NCBI RefSeq assembly: GCF_900177625.1
Contig: NZ_FXAU01000002.1
Coordinates: 581,707-645,706 of the forward strand
Direction of reading: 5' to 3'
Source: Sphingobacterium psychroaquaticum
Lineage (GTDB): Bacteria > Bacteroidota > Bacteroidia > Sphingobacteriales > Sphingobacteriaceae
DNA length: 64,000 nucleotides
Part shown: piece after piece, positions 44,124 to 51,653 of the stretch
Numbering within the stretch: the first letter of the stretch is position 1
Layout: every line of letters starts with the position of its first letter
Notes under the pieces: generated by a model
Databases searched by the model: none
Seen by the model: the letters and a program-made list of their open reading frames with translations, nothing else
What the model was told of the DNA's origin: nothing
Translations under genes and position numbers: made by a program

Positions 44124-46376
44124 ATGAAATCTATCTTTCTGTCTTTCGTATTGTCTATAATAGGTCTTTCTCTTTTCGCACAGAAATCAAAAACCTATAA
44201 CCTTTCCTTTAAGGATCTTGCTAAGCAATGGGACGAAGCAATCCCACTAGGCAACGGCATGATAGGCGCCCTTATCTGGGATAAAGAAAACACCATTCGT
44301 TTATCATTGGATAGAGCCGACTTATGGGACGAACGGAAAGCTTTTCCTATAGAGGAGCATACTTTTGAATGGGTGACCGAACAAGTAAAAAACAAAACCT
44401 ATGCTGCAGCTCAAAAATGGGGAGACAGTCCATATGACACCTACCCTTACCCAACTAAGCTTCCGGCCGCAGCATTGACATTCAACTTACCTTCCCTAGG
44501 CAAAGTTATTTCTAATACCCTAGATATACACACCGCAACACATACTTTAACCTTTGATAACGGCACCATCTTCACCAACTTTGTGCATGCAACACAGCCC
44601 ATTGGTTACTTTGAGATCGAAGGCCCCACAGCCACCTTAGCCACTCCAACTTTGGTACCCCATACGTATCAAGCTGCAAACGATGATGGTAAAGCGGTAA
44701 GCGTGGTAAGTGGACAGAGCCTTACACGCCTAGGTTATAAAGGGGGACAAATAGAACGTTCCGCCAATCAGCAACGCATTCACCAAACAACCTATGATGG
44801 TCGATACTTTGAAGTGCTCCTGGAATGGCGCATGATATCCCCGACTAAAATAATTGGACTATGGACCATCGCTAACAACAATAAGGCAGACCTCTCCCAA
44901 GAAATAAAACAGATCAGTGCCCCTACGTTGCGCCGCACGCATGAGAACTGGTGGGCAAACTATTGGTCAAAATCCGGCATCCAAATTCCAGATGAGCTCT
45001 TGGAACGTCAATATTATCTCGAACTTTACAAGTTGGGCTCTTCCGCACGAAACGGTGCTCCCGCTATTACACTACAAGCCGTTTGGACAGCTGATAATGG
45101 CGGACTCCCTCCTTGGAAAGGAGATTTCCATAACGACTTGAATACACAACTGAGCTACTGGCCAGCGTACACTGCCAATAGACTTGAAGAAGCCAAAACC
45201 TATACGGACTGGCTTTGGAAAGTACGTCCAGCGAACTTGGAATACACCCAACAGTATTTTGGTGTAAGCGGCCTAAATATTCCCGGCGTATTAACGCTCA
45301 ATGGCTACCCAATGGGCGGCTGGATACAATATTCGCTTTCCCCTACGGTAAGCGCATGGACGGCACAGCACTTCTACTGGCAGTGGAAATACAGCATGGA
45401 TTCCGAATTCTTAAAAAAACAAGCTTATCCCTATATCATCGAATCTGCCACCTTCCTGAAGAATATTACATTCCTTAAAAATGGGAAACGCTATCTCCCG
45501 TTGAGCAGCAGTCCTGAATACAATGATAACAGTATCAACGCCTGGTTTCCGGACTGGACTAATTTTGATTTAGGTTTAGCACATTTTCTTTTTTCTGCAG
45601 CAGCCGAAATCAATGAAGCAGTTGGCCAACAGGAAGAAGCAAAAAAGTGGTTAATTACAAAAGCCGAGTTACCGCCATATGCACTTAACCAGACAGGTAT
45701 GCTCGTGGCCGTTGATAAACCAATGGAACACTCGCACCGCCATATGTCTCCCTATATGGCTATATATCCACTTGCTCAACTGGATATAAACAAAATAGAA
45801 GACAAAACGATAATAGAACAGTCACTTACTCACCTCGAAAAGCTCGGAACACGCGCTTGGGTTGGCTACTCTTTTTCGTGGATTGCCTGCCTACATGCTC
45901 GTGCTAAACAGAGCCAACAGGCTGTCGCCAACTTACAGAAATTTGCTAGCAACTTTTGTTCGGTTAACTCCTTTCACCTAAATGGGGATCAAAAAGGTGG
46001 AGAATATTCTGGTTATACCTACCGTCCATTTACCTTAGAAGGAAATTTCGCCTTTGCACAAGGTGTACACGAATTACTGATCCAGAGTAAACCAGGATAC
46101 GTAGAAATCTTTCCCGCAATCCCGTCACAATGGGAAAATGTTGCGTTTGAAAACCTACGGACACAGGGCGGCTTTCTGGTAAGCGCTGCTCGCATAAAAG
46201 CTCAACGAACCCACATTGAAGTGCTTGCCACAGCGCCAGGAACCTTCACCCTGATGTATCCCGGAAAACTTCAAGCTAAACAAGGAAAGAAAATAAGTCT
46301 CCACAAAAATGGGCTATTATATATCCAACTTAAAAAGGGGGAAAAAATAGTCTTAGAGGAGGAGCTCAAGGTTTAA
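44124..46376 (+). CDS. GH95-like exported glycosidase (fucosidase/galactosidase family), divergent
   Basis: 750 residues from the ATG at 44124, which starts a signal peptide (M-K-S-I-F-L-S, cleaved near L-F-A-Q). The N-terminal beta domain opens with W-D-E-A-I-P-L-G-N-G-M-I-G-A and L-D-R-A-D-L-W-D-E, as in GH95. The (alpha/alpha)6 part has N-D-L-N-T-Q-L-S-Y-W-P-A (GH95 typically N-x-N-x-Q-M-N-Y-W-P) and H-S-H-R-H-M-S-P-Y (typically H-R-H-x-S-H-L-Y). GH95 enzymes remove alpha-1,2-L-fucose or alpha-L-galactose by inversion. Deviations from both motifs suggest a different sugar, perhaps L-rhamnose-like or L-galactose. It lies between the AraC regulator and a sulfatase. Confidence 0.83.
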   Translation: MKSIFLSFVLSIIGLSLFAQKSKTYNLSFKDLAKQWDEAIPLGNGMIGALIWDKENTIRLSLDRADLWDERKAFPIEEHTFEWVTEQVKNKTYAAAQKWGDSPYDTYPYPTKLPAAALTFNLPSLGKVISNTLDIHTATHTLTFDNGTIFTNFVHATQPIGYFEIEGPTATLATPTLVPHTYQAANDDGKAVSVVSGQSLTRLGYKGGQIERSANQQRIHQTTYDGRYFEVLLEWRMISPTKIIGLWTIANNNKADLSQEIKQISAPTLRRTHENWWANYWSKSGIQIPDELLERQYYLELYKLGSSARNGAPAITLQAVWTADNGGLPPWKGDFHNDLNTQLSYWPAYTANRLEEAKTYTDWLWKVRPANLEYTQQYFGVSGLNIPGVLTLNGYPMGGWIQYSLSPTVSAWTAQHFYWQWKYSMDSEFLKKQAYPYIIESATFLKNITFLKNGKRYLPLSSSPEYNDNSINAWFPDWTNFDLGLAHFLFSAAAEINEAVGQQEEAKKWLITKAELPPYALNQTGMLVAVDKPMEHSHRHMSPYMAIYPLAQLDINKIEDKTIIEQSLTHLEKLGTRAWVGYSFSWIACLHARAKQSQQAVANLQKFASNFCSVNSFHLNGDQKGGEYSGYTYRPFTLEGNFAFAQGVHELLIQSKPGYVEIFPAIPSQWENVAFENLRTQGGFLVSAARIKAQRTHIEVLATAPGTFTLMYPGKLQAKQGKKISLHKNGLLYIQLKKGEKIVLEEELKV

Positions 46377-46440
46377 TTCTAAATGCGTATCGCTACACAT
46401 TGATATAAACAGACACGTAAAGATTGACTTTAAACCGGTG

Positions 46441-46450
46441 CAATCGTTTG
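46441..46450. promoter_or_regulatory. CAATCGTTTG, one-mismatch copy of the operator-like motif (copy 3)
   Basis: It lies 83 bp before the sulfatase ATG. The flank GGCTAAAAATA parallels that of copy 2. A TAnnTTTG-like -7 element, TAACTTAG, is at 46503-46510 without a TTTG upstream, which would suit an activator-dependent promoter. Confidence 0.4.
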
Positions 46451-46533
46451 GCTAAAAATAGCTAAGATGGAAAGATAATCCAAAGAGACACATCTAAATA
46501 CGTAACTTAGAACACCCTAATACATCTAATATT

Positions 46534-48072
46534 ATGACCCAGAACAGCATATTTCAACGTCGACTTTTCCCTATCTGGATACTTGTATTTTTCAATATAT
46601 CGATCGGCTCTGCACAGCAGAAAACGAATACCCCAAATGTTATAATTATCTACGCAGATGACCTTGGTTACGGTGATGTAAGCAGTTATGGTGCAAAGAA
46701 AATACAAACTCCAAACCTAGATCGGCTAGCTAAATCCGGTACGCGCTTTACAAATGCCCATAGCACCTCTGCCACTTGTACACCCTCTCGGTTTTCACTC
46801 ATGACGGGGCGCTACCCATGGCGGCAGCAAGGCACCGGTGTACTCCCGGGCGATGCTAAACTGATTGTTCCAACAGACAAACCAACATTACCAAAAATCT
46901 TTAAACAAGCCGGTTATCGAACAGCAGTTGTTGGCAAGTGGCACCTAGGTCTGGGAACACAAGTAGAAAAAAACTGGAACGAACCCATCAAACCTGGGCC
47001 TAATGATGTCGGTTTTGATTACTCTTTTATCTTTCCTGCGACGGCCGATCGCGTACCGACCGTTTTTATGGAAAACCACCGTGTAGTAGGGCTAGATCCT
47101 AATGACCCGATACAGGTCAACTACCAGAAACAAGTGGGCAACGACCCTACGGGCAAAGAACATCCGGAGCTCCTTAAAAAGCAGTCTTCCCCCGGTCAAG
47201 GGCATAACAATACCATTGTAAACGGTATCGGACGCATCGGTTATATGACGGGAGGAACTAAAGCGCGATGGGTTGACGAAGAAGTATCCACCACATTCTT
47301 GTCCGTAGCACAACAGTTTATTGAGGATAATAAAACACAACCATTTTTCTTGTTTTTTGCCTTAACAGAACCACATGTACCACGTATGCCAGCAACATTC
47401 TTTAAAGGGAAGAGCGACTTAGGTTATCGCGGTGATGCCATTCTTCAATTAGATTGGACGGTCGGAAAAATCATGGATCAATTGGAGTTATTAGGTATTG
47501 CAGACAAAAGCATAATCATTTTTTCTAGTGATAATGGGCCGGTTATTGATGACGGTTACCAAGATGAGGCCGTCGCCCGCGGCGAAGGACATCGTGCAGC
47601 AGGCCCCCTTCGAGGTGGGAAATATAGTATATTCGAAGGCGGCACACGCGTCCCTTTTATTGTCAGCGGACCTGGTGTTAACAGGAATCATGTATCGGAC
47701 GCCTTAGTTTGTCAGATAGACTTATTAGCATCTATGTCTCAATTACTTGGACAATCTGTACCGAAAGAAGCGATCGATAGTAAACCAATCGTTCCAGCAC
47801 TTCTAGGGAAGCATGAAAAAGGTCGTGATTATTTAATAGAACATGCGGGCACATTAGCCGTTGTTAAAGATCACTGGAAGTATATTGCCCCCAGCAATGG
47901 TCGCGCTTACGATGCATCTACAGACACGGAATTGGGCAACAACCAGCAACCACAGCTTTACAATCTCAAAGAAGATATCGGAGAAAAGGTAAATCTAGCG
48001 GATAAACATCCTAAAATAGTAAAGGAATTACAGGATCTATTAGAACAGGAGAAAAGCAAAGTGACACCTTAA
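46534..48072 (+). CDS. Type I (formylglycine) sulfatase, exported
   Basis: 512 residues; signal peptide to about G-S-A-Q-Q (26-30). The sulfatase N-terminus has the metal-binding N-V-I-I-I-Y-A-D-D-L-G-Y-G-D (35-48) and the sulfatase signature C-T-P-S-R with Cys82, the residue converted to formylglycine, followed by G-R-Y-P-W. Further metal and substrate elements include V-G-K-W-H-L-G and S-S-D-N-G-P-V. The family removes sulfate esters from glycans. The maturing enzyme (anSME or FGE) is not in this window. It follows the GH95-like gene, so the target glycan of this locus probably carries sulfate on fucose, rhamnose or a backbone sugar. Confidence 0.94.
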   Translation: MTQNSIFQRRLFPIWILVFFNISIGSAQQKTNTPNVIIIYADDLGYGDVSSYGAKKIQTPNLDRLAKSGTRFTNAHSTSATCTPSRFSLMTGRYPWRQQGTGVLPGDAKLIVPTDKPTLPKIFKQAGYRTAVVGKWHLGLGTQVEKNWNEPIKPGPNDVGFDYSFIFPATADRVPTVFMENHRVVGLDPNDPIQVNYQKQVGNDPTGKEHPELLKKQSSPGQGHNNTIVNGIGRIGYMTGGTKARWVDEEVSTTFLSVAQQFIEDNKTQPFFLFFALTEPHVPRMPATFFKGKSDLGYRGDAILQLDWTVGKIMDQLELLGIADKSIIIFSSDNGPVIDDGYQDEAVARGEGHRAAGPLRGGKYSIFEGGTRVPFIVSGPGVNRNHVSDALVCQIDLLASMSQLLGQSVPKEAIDSKPIVPALLGKHEKGRDYLIEHAGTLAVVKDHWKYIAPSNGRAYDASTDTELGNNQQPQLYNLKEDIGEKVNLADKHPKIVKELQDLLEQEKSKVTP

Positions 48073-48147
48073 GCCTAGATTTTAAAATATGATTTAAAAT
48101 TGGACGAAATTTTGCTGAACTGATTAAAATACTTTAAATACAGTAAA

Positions 48148-48648
48148 ATGAACAGATTAAAAACACTAGCCTCAATGGGCCTTTTGTTGGCGGGGTTGAT
48201 CAGCTGCAACCAACAATCTGGGAAAGAAACGACTTCCACAACAAGTACCTACGACCTGGCAGACAGTAATATGTCACAATCTGTCGAACCTACACAAGCT
48301 GTTAATGGAAATTATGTAAGCGAAGGCTACCAGAACAGAAGCAAAGGATATGATTGGGTAGGGATTTCTGTGGAGACGACAACAGATAGTACGATTTCCG
48401 TTTATGTTCACTCAAGAACCGATGTAAAAAAACCGACATGTACACTGGATCCCACACCGGCTAAACGTGTAAAAGCAAATGTTTATCAAGCATTGCTACA
48501 GGAAAAACCGGTACTATTCACTTTCAGTGATACATCCGTTACGATATCCCCTTTGAACCAGCAAGATGAGGGAATATTACATTATTATTGTTCCGGAGGA
48601 GCAACGTTAGCGGGCTCATACCATAAAACCTCAGATCAAATAAAGTAA
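48148..48648 (+). CDS. Small lipoprotein of unknown function
   Basis: 166 residues. Lipobox L-I-S-C ends at residue 20, after which comes a Ser/Thr/Gln-rich linker (about 22-50) and a compact domain of ~110 residues (V-S-E-G-Y-Q-N-R-S-K-G-Y-D-W-V-G-I-S-V, ending Y-H-Y-C-S-G-G-A-T-L-A-G-S-Y). A lone Cys in the C-P-T-C-T-type region and another near the end could form a disulfide. I do not recognise the family. It is 75 bp after the sulfatase and followed by a shared terminator. It may simply be an envelope protein unrelated to the glycan genes. Confidence 0.8.
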   Translation: MNRLKTLASMGLLLAGLISCNQQSGKETTSTTSTYDLADSNMSQSVEPTQAVNGNYVSEGYQNRSKGYDWVGISVETTTDSTISVYVHSRTDVKKPTCTLDPTPAKRVKANVYQALLQEKPVLFTFSDTSVTISPLNQQDEGILHYYCSGGATLAGSYHKTSDQIK

Positions 48649-48665
48649 GCATACCATAAAAAAAG

Positions 48666-48699
48666 AAGCGACCACCTACACAAACAAGGGCGGTCGCTT
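48666..48699. terminator. Bidirectional rho-independent terminator between convergent genes
   Basis: AAGCGACC (48666-48673) pairs with GGTCGCTT (48692-48699). A run of A precedes and a run of T follows, so it ends transcripts from both sides: the lipoprotein gene (plus) and the phosphatase-superfamily gene (minus, stop at 48739). The outer flanks TACCATAAAA / TTTTATGGTA extend the dyad. Confidence 0.9.
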
Positions 48700-48738
48700 T
48701 TTTTATGGTAACAATGGTCTACAGATCTTGTCGCTTTT

Positions 48739-49638
48739 CTATTTAAAGACAGATAATGGTACCTGACCGGTCCATGCTAAGGGTTGTTTTACGCCTAGCA
48801 GGTATAAAATTGTCGATGCCGTGTTGACCGTATTATTGGGTTGCTCGATTTTAAAACCTTTTTTGATTCCTGGTCCGGTAATACCCCAGGGAACGATCAT
48901 TTCATCCACCGTAACCCCACCGTGACCAAACTCAATTCCTCCATGGTCTGACAAGAACATAAAATGCGTATCTTCATATAGGTTTTCTTTTTTTAATTTA
49001 TCTAAAAACAGACCGATTTGTATGTCAGCTTCTTCAATAGATTTAATATATTCTGGGGACATCCATTTATGTTTATGCCCCGCATGATCGGTATGCACAG
49101 AATAAAGAAATACCAATGTTGGGTCTTTTTTGTTCTTTACAATAAAGTCAAATGCTTTCGTATAATTTTGGATATAGGCATCGTCTTCTAAATAGCTTAC
49201 CTCATCAAAATTTTTCTTATTATGGGGATAGAATAGGTTTATCCAGTTATAATAAAAAGCCGTTTTAATCCGAGGCACCTCTTTTTTAACAACAGTAAAC
49301 ACCGATGGATAATACCCTTGCTCATCTTTAACAACAGATGGAAGCTTAATCTTGTCGATCTGCCATCCATTATCAACAATGCCATGTTGCTCTGGTCCAC
49401 TACCTGTAAGATGACTCGTCCAATTGGGAAGCGTCACGGACGGCATCACAACTCTAGTGCTCATGGAAAGCGACCCTTCAGCAATTAACCGATCCAAGTT
49501 AGGGGTATGTGCCTTTTCAAAACCTGCGACAGAAATACCGTCCAGCGAAATCATAACGATTCGTTTACCTTTAGGTGGCGCACCAAAAACAAAAAATGCA
49601 GCGCATAAAAAGGTGATAGATGTAATTAGTTTTTTCAT
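48739..49638 (-). CDS. Alkaline-phosphatase-superfamily phosphodiesterase/pyrophosphatase-like hydrolase, exported
   Basis: 299 residues from the ATG at 49638 (signal peptide M-K-K-L-I-T-S-I, cleaved near F-G-A). The fold's two-metal site is visible: Asp33 in S-L-D-G-I, the nucleophile Thr69 in P-S-V-T-L-P-N-W, H-T-D-H-A-G-H (182-188), S-D-H-G-G (230-234) and His239. This matches the nucleotide pyrophosphatase/phosphodiesterase branch, which also includes phosphonoacetate hydrolase. It lies between the terminator and the XRE-cupin regulator next to a phosphonate-type operon, so release of a phosphonate or phosphate ester in the periplasm is a reasonable guess. Small size (no insert domains) leaves the substrate open. 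Confidence 0.87.
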   Translation of the reverse strand: MKKLITSITFLCAAFFVFGAPPKGKRIVMISLDGISVAGFEKAHTPNLDRLIAEGSLSMSTRVVMPSVTLPNWTSHLTGSGPEQHGIVDNGWQIDKIKLPSVVKDEQGYYPSVFTVVKKEVPRIKTAFYYNWINLFYPHNKKNFDEVSYLEDDAYIQNYTKAFDFIVKNKKDPTLVFLYSVHTDHAGHKHKWMSPEYIKSIEEADIQIGLFLDKLKKENLYEDTHFMFLSDHGGIEFGHGGVTVDEMIVPWGITGPGIKKGFKIEQPNNTVNTASTILYLLGVKQPLAWTGQVPLSVFK

Positions 49639-49682
49639 TAATGCTTTTACAATTAGGTTACGCACATTACCGTGCGCAGTAT

Positions 49683-49715
49683 CAAAAGTATAAACATATT
49701 TTTAATATAAGTAAA
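49683..49715 (-). promoter_or_regulatory. Probable promoter of the phosphatase-superfamily gene
   Basis: On the minus strand TACTTTTG (49690-49683) fits TAnnTTTG exactly, and TTTA (49715-49712) lies 21 bp upstream as an imperfect -33 element. The ATG is about 45 bp downstream. Confidence 0.45.
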
Positions 49716-49770
49716 CTTAAGTGTTAATTTTGCATTAATTATAGGACTAAATCTTAGAATTCGTTAATTT

Positions 49771-49791
49771 TTGTTTACAAATCTTAAACAA
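49771..49791. promoter_or_regulatory. Inverted repeat TTGTTTA-N7-TAAACAA
   Basis: Perfect 7-bp arms with a 7-bp spacer, just after the XRE gene's stop and upstream of the phosphatase-superfamily promoter. The half-site TGTTTA/TAAACA recurs in the divergent promoter region at 50515-50527, so it may be a site for the XRE-cupin regulator. Confidence 0.35.
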
Positions 49792-49795
49792 CGAC

Positions 49796-50377
49796 TTATT
49801 TACGGTTTTGCTCGAAGAAATACACGATCAGCATTAATGCATTCGTGCGGCCGATATTTCGGGGGGTGTGCGAGAGACGGCCATCAAAGAAAATAGAGTC
49901 TCCTTCTTCCAAAGTCACCGTCTTACCATTGAAGATATATTCGACAGTGCCTTTAACAATATATTTATATTCAAATGCCTCCGTTTCTACCATAGGTCGA
50001 ACCGCATCAGGAACTAGTTCTAATAAAACAATATCCAACATGGAGCTGTCCATCGATGTCGTTAGAATACGATTGTAGTGAAAGCCTACCGCTTGCTCCT
50101 TTTCAAAAGGTTCATAATCTGTCTTCTTCCGTACGACAATAGGACCTGCCTCCTCTCCCGATTTAAAATCTTTGAAAAAATCATTTAAATCTACATGCAA
50201 CGAGCTAATAATATTTACCAAAACCAGTAGTGAGGGAACAGTCCGATTGTTTTCAATTTGGGAAATCAATCCTTTACTAACACCAGCCCTATCAGCCAAT
50301 TCCTGAATAGTAATACCCTTTTCCTTACGGATCTCCTTAATTTTTGAACTGATCTTAAATATTGTATTATCTTCCAT
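49796..50377 (-). CDS. XRE-family regulator with C-terminal cupin domain
   Basis: 193 residues from the ATG at 50377; the frame is open to 50428 but the first residues of the longer form are not helix-turn-helix. The XRE helix-turn-helix covers about 10-65 (I-R-K-E-K-G-I-T-I-Q-E-L-A, V-S-K-G-L-I-S-Q-I-E-N-N-R-T-V-P-S). A cupin covers about 110-190 (E-Y-K-Y-I-V-K-G-T-V-E-Y, L-E-E-G-D-S-I-F-F-D, S-H-T-P-R). Regulators of this build respond to small ligands and often control adjacent transport and catabolic genes. It is divergent from the dehydrogenase-importer-hydrolase operon and followed by the phosphatase-superfamily gene, so it is the likely controller of both. Confidence 0.92.
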   Translation of the reverse strand: MEDNTIFKISSKIKEIRKEKGITIQELADRAGVSKGLISQIENNRTVPSLLVLVNIISSLHVDLNDFFKDFKSGEEAGPIVVRKKTDYEPFEKEQAVGFHYNRILTTSMDSSMLDIVLLELVPDAVRPMVETEAFEYKYIVKGTVEYIFNGKTVTLEEGDSIFFDGRLSHTPRNIGRTNALMLIVYFFEQNRK

Positions 50378-50514
50378 ACCTATTTCAAACTTAGATAAAT
50401 TTCTTTTAAATGTCCGAAAGATAACCAAATTATTAAGTCTCCTTATATTAACTTTACGATAACATCGGGTTTAAAATTTAACAAAAACTTAATCTCAATA
50501 AAATATAGCATAAA

Positions 50515-50527
50515 TAAACATTGTTTA
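50515..50527. promoter_or_regulatory. Palindrome TAAACA-T-TGTTTA in the divergent promoter region
   Basis: A perfect 13-bp dyad 35 bp before the dehydrogenase ATG. It overlaps an imperfect -33 element (ATTG at 50520-50523) that is 21 bp from a -7-like TATCTTTA (50545-50552). That geometry would suit a repressor site, but it would leave almost no 5' leader, so the promoter itself is doubtful. Confidence 0.4.
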
Positions 50528-50561
50528 GTATTGCATAACTTTTATATCTTTACTAGACAGA

Positions 50562-51647
50562 ATGGAAACAACAGGAACATATTACGTATTCGACCGGGCA
50601 AATACCCCGCTTAGAAAACAAATAACGACTTTACCTTCGCTAGCAGATAGTGAAATTTTGGTGCGTATCTCATATGCTGCTTTATGTGGTAGTGATCTCC
50701 ACACGTACTGTGGTTTGCGTCAAGAGCCCTGTCCTACCATTCTTGGACACGAAATCGTTGGTACAATTGCGGCTATATCACCAACACATCCCGGTAAAGA
50801 TGCACGTGGTGTTCCGCTTAAGGTTGGCGACTTAATTACCTGGACCGTATTTTCTAGCGACCCAAACAGTAAAGAATACCAGACCGAAACACCACAAAAA
50901 AACAGTAACATCTATAAATATGGGCATCGGCAAATTACAGAGACTGATAATTTCCACGGAGGTTTGGCGACTCATATTATACTTCGGAAGTATACCTATA
51001 TCCGGATCCTTCCATCAGATTTCCCACAAGCTATTGCAGCGACAATAAACTGTGCCATAGCCACTTCCGCAGGAGCCATTCGACTAGCGGGATCGCTCTC
51101 CGGAAAAACAGTCCATGTGGCAGGTATAGGATTGTTAGGCTTAACGACGATAGCCATGTGCAAGGAGCTCGGAGCTGATGTTATTATCGCCTCTGATATT
51201 GACGAGAATCGTCTTACGCTGGCCAAAGAATTTGGTGCTACACATACCGTCAACAATAAACTATCCGATCCATCCCCCTTATTCAGCGAGCATCCCGTAG
51301 ATCGATTCATTGATATGAGCGGTTCGCCGCAGGCTATGGAAAATGGTGTGGATAGCTTGACCTTATACGGCCGAGCAGTATTTGTCGGCGCTGTTTTCAA
51401 ACAGCCAAAAATCGGCATTAGCGCAGAGCAGGTGATTCGAAAGATGTTGACCATCCAAGGACTTCATAACTATAACTATGCAGACTTTGATTTCGCTGTA
51501 GACTTTATTTTAGCACATGTAAAAAAGTATCCTTTTGCCTCCCTTATTGAGCAGGATTTTCCACTCGATGAAGCAAATGAAGCCTTTCACTTTGCGTTGC
51601 AGAAGAAACCTATTCGCACGGGCATATACATCCCAAAAGCACAGTAA
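50562..51647 (+). CDS. Zinc-dependent alcohol dehydrogenase (MDR family), phosphonate-associated type
   Basis: 361 residues. The catalytic zinc ligands are present: Cys42 in L-C-G-S-D-L-H, His62-Glu63 in L-G-H-E-I-V-G, and Cys164 in N-C-A-I-A-T. The Rossmann motif is G-I-G-L-L-G. The four-cysteine structural-zinc loop normally found around residues 95-115 has no Cys at all, while the following Y-K-Y-G-H is kept. The sequence resembles the dehydrogenases that co-occur with phosphonatase-like hydrolases (TIGR03366 type). It is first in an operon with an importer (6 bp downstream) and that hydrolase. It may oxidise an alcohol or reduce the aldehyde released on C-P cleavage; direction is unknown. 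Confidence 0.9.
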   Translation: METTGTYYVFDRANTPLRKQITTLPSLADSEILVRISYAALCGSDLHTYCGLRQEPCPTILGHEIVGTIAAISPTHPGKDARGVPLKVGDLITWTVFSSDPNSKEYQTETPQKNSNIYKYGHRQITETDNFHGGLATHIILRKYTYIRILPSDFPQAIAATINCAIATSAGAIRLAGSLSGKTVHVAGIGLLGLTTIAMCKELGADVIIASDIDENRLTLAKEFGATHTVNNKLSDPSPLFSEHPVDRFIDMSGSPQAMENGVDSLTLYGRAVFVGAVFKQPKIGISAEQVIRKMLTIQGLHNYNYADFDFAVDFILAHVKKYPFASLIEQDFPLDEANEAFHFALQKKPIRTGIYIPKAQ

Positions 51648-51653
51648 ACAAAC

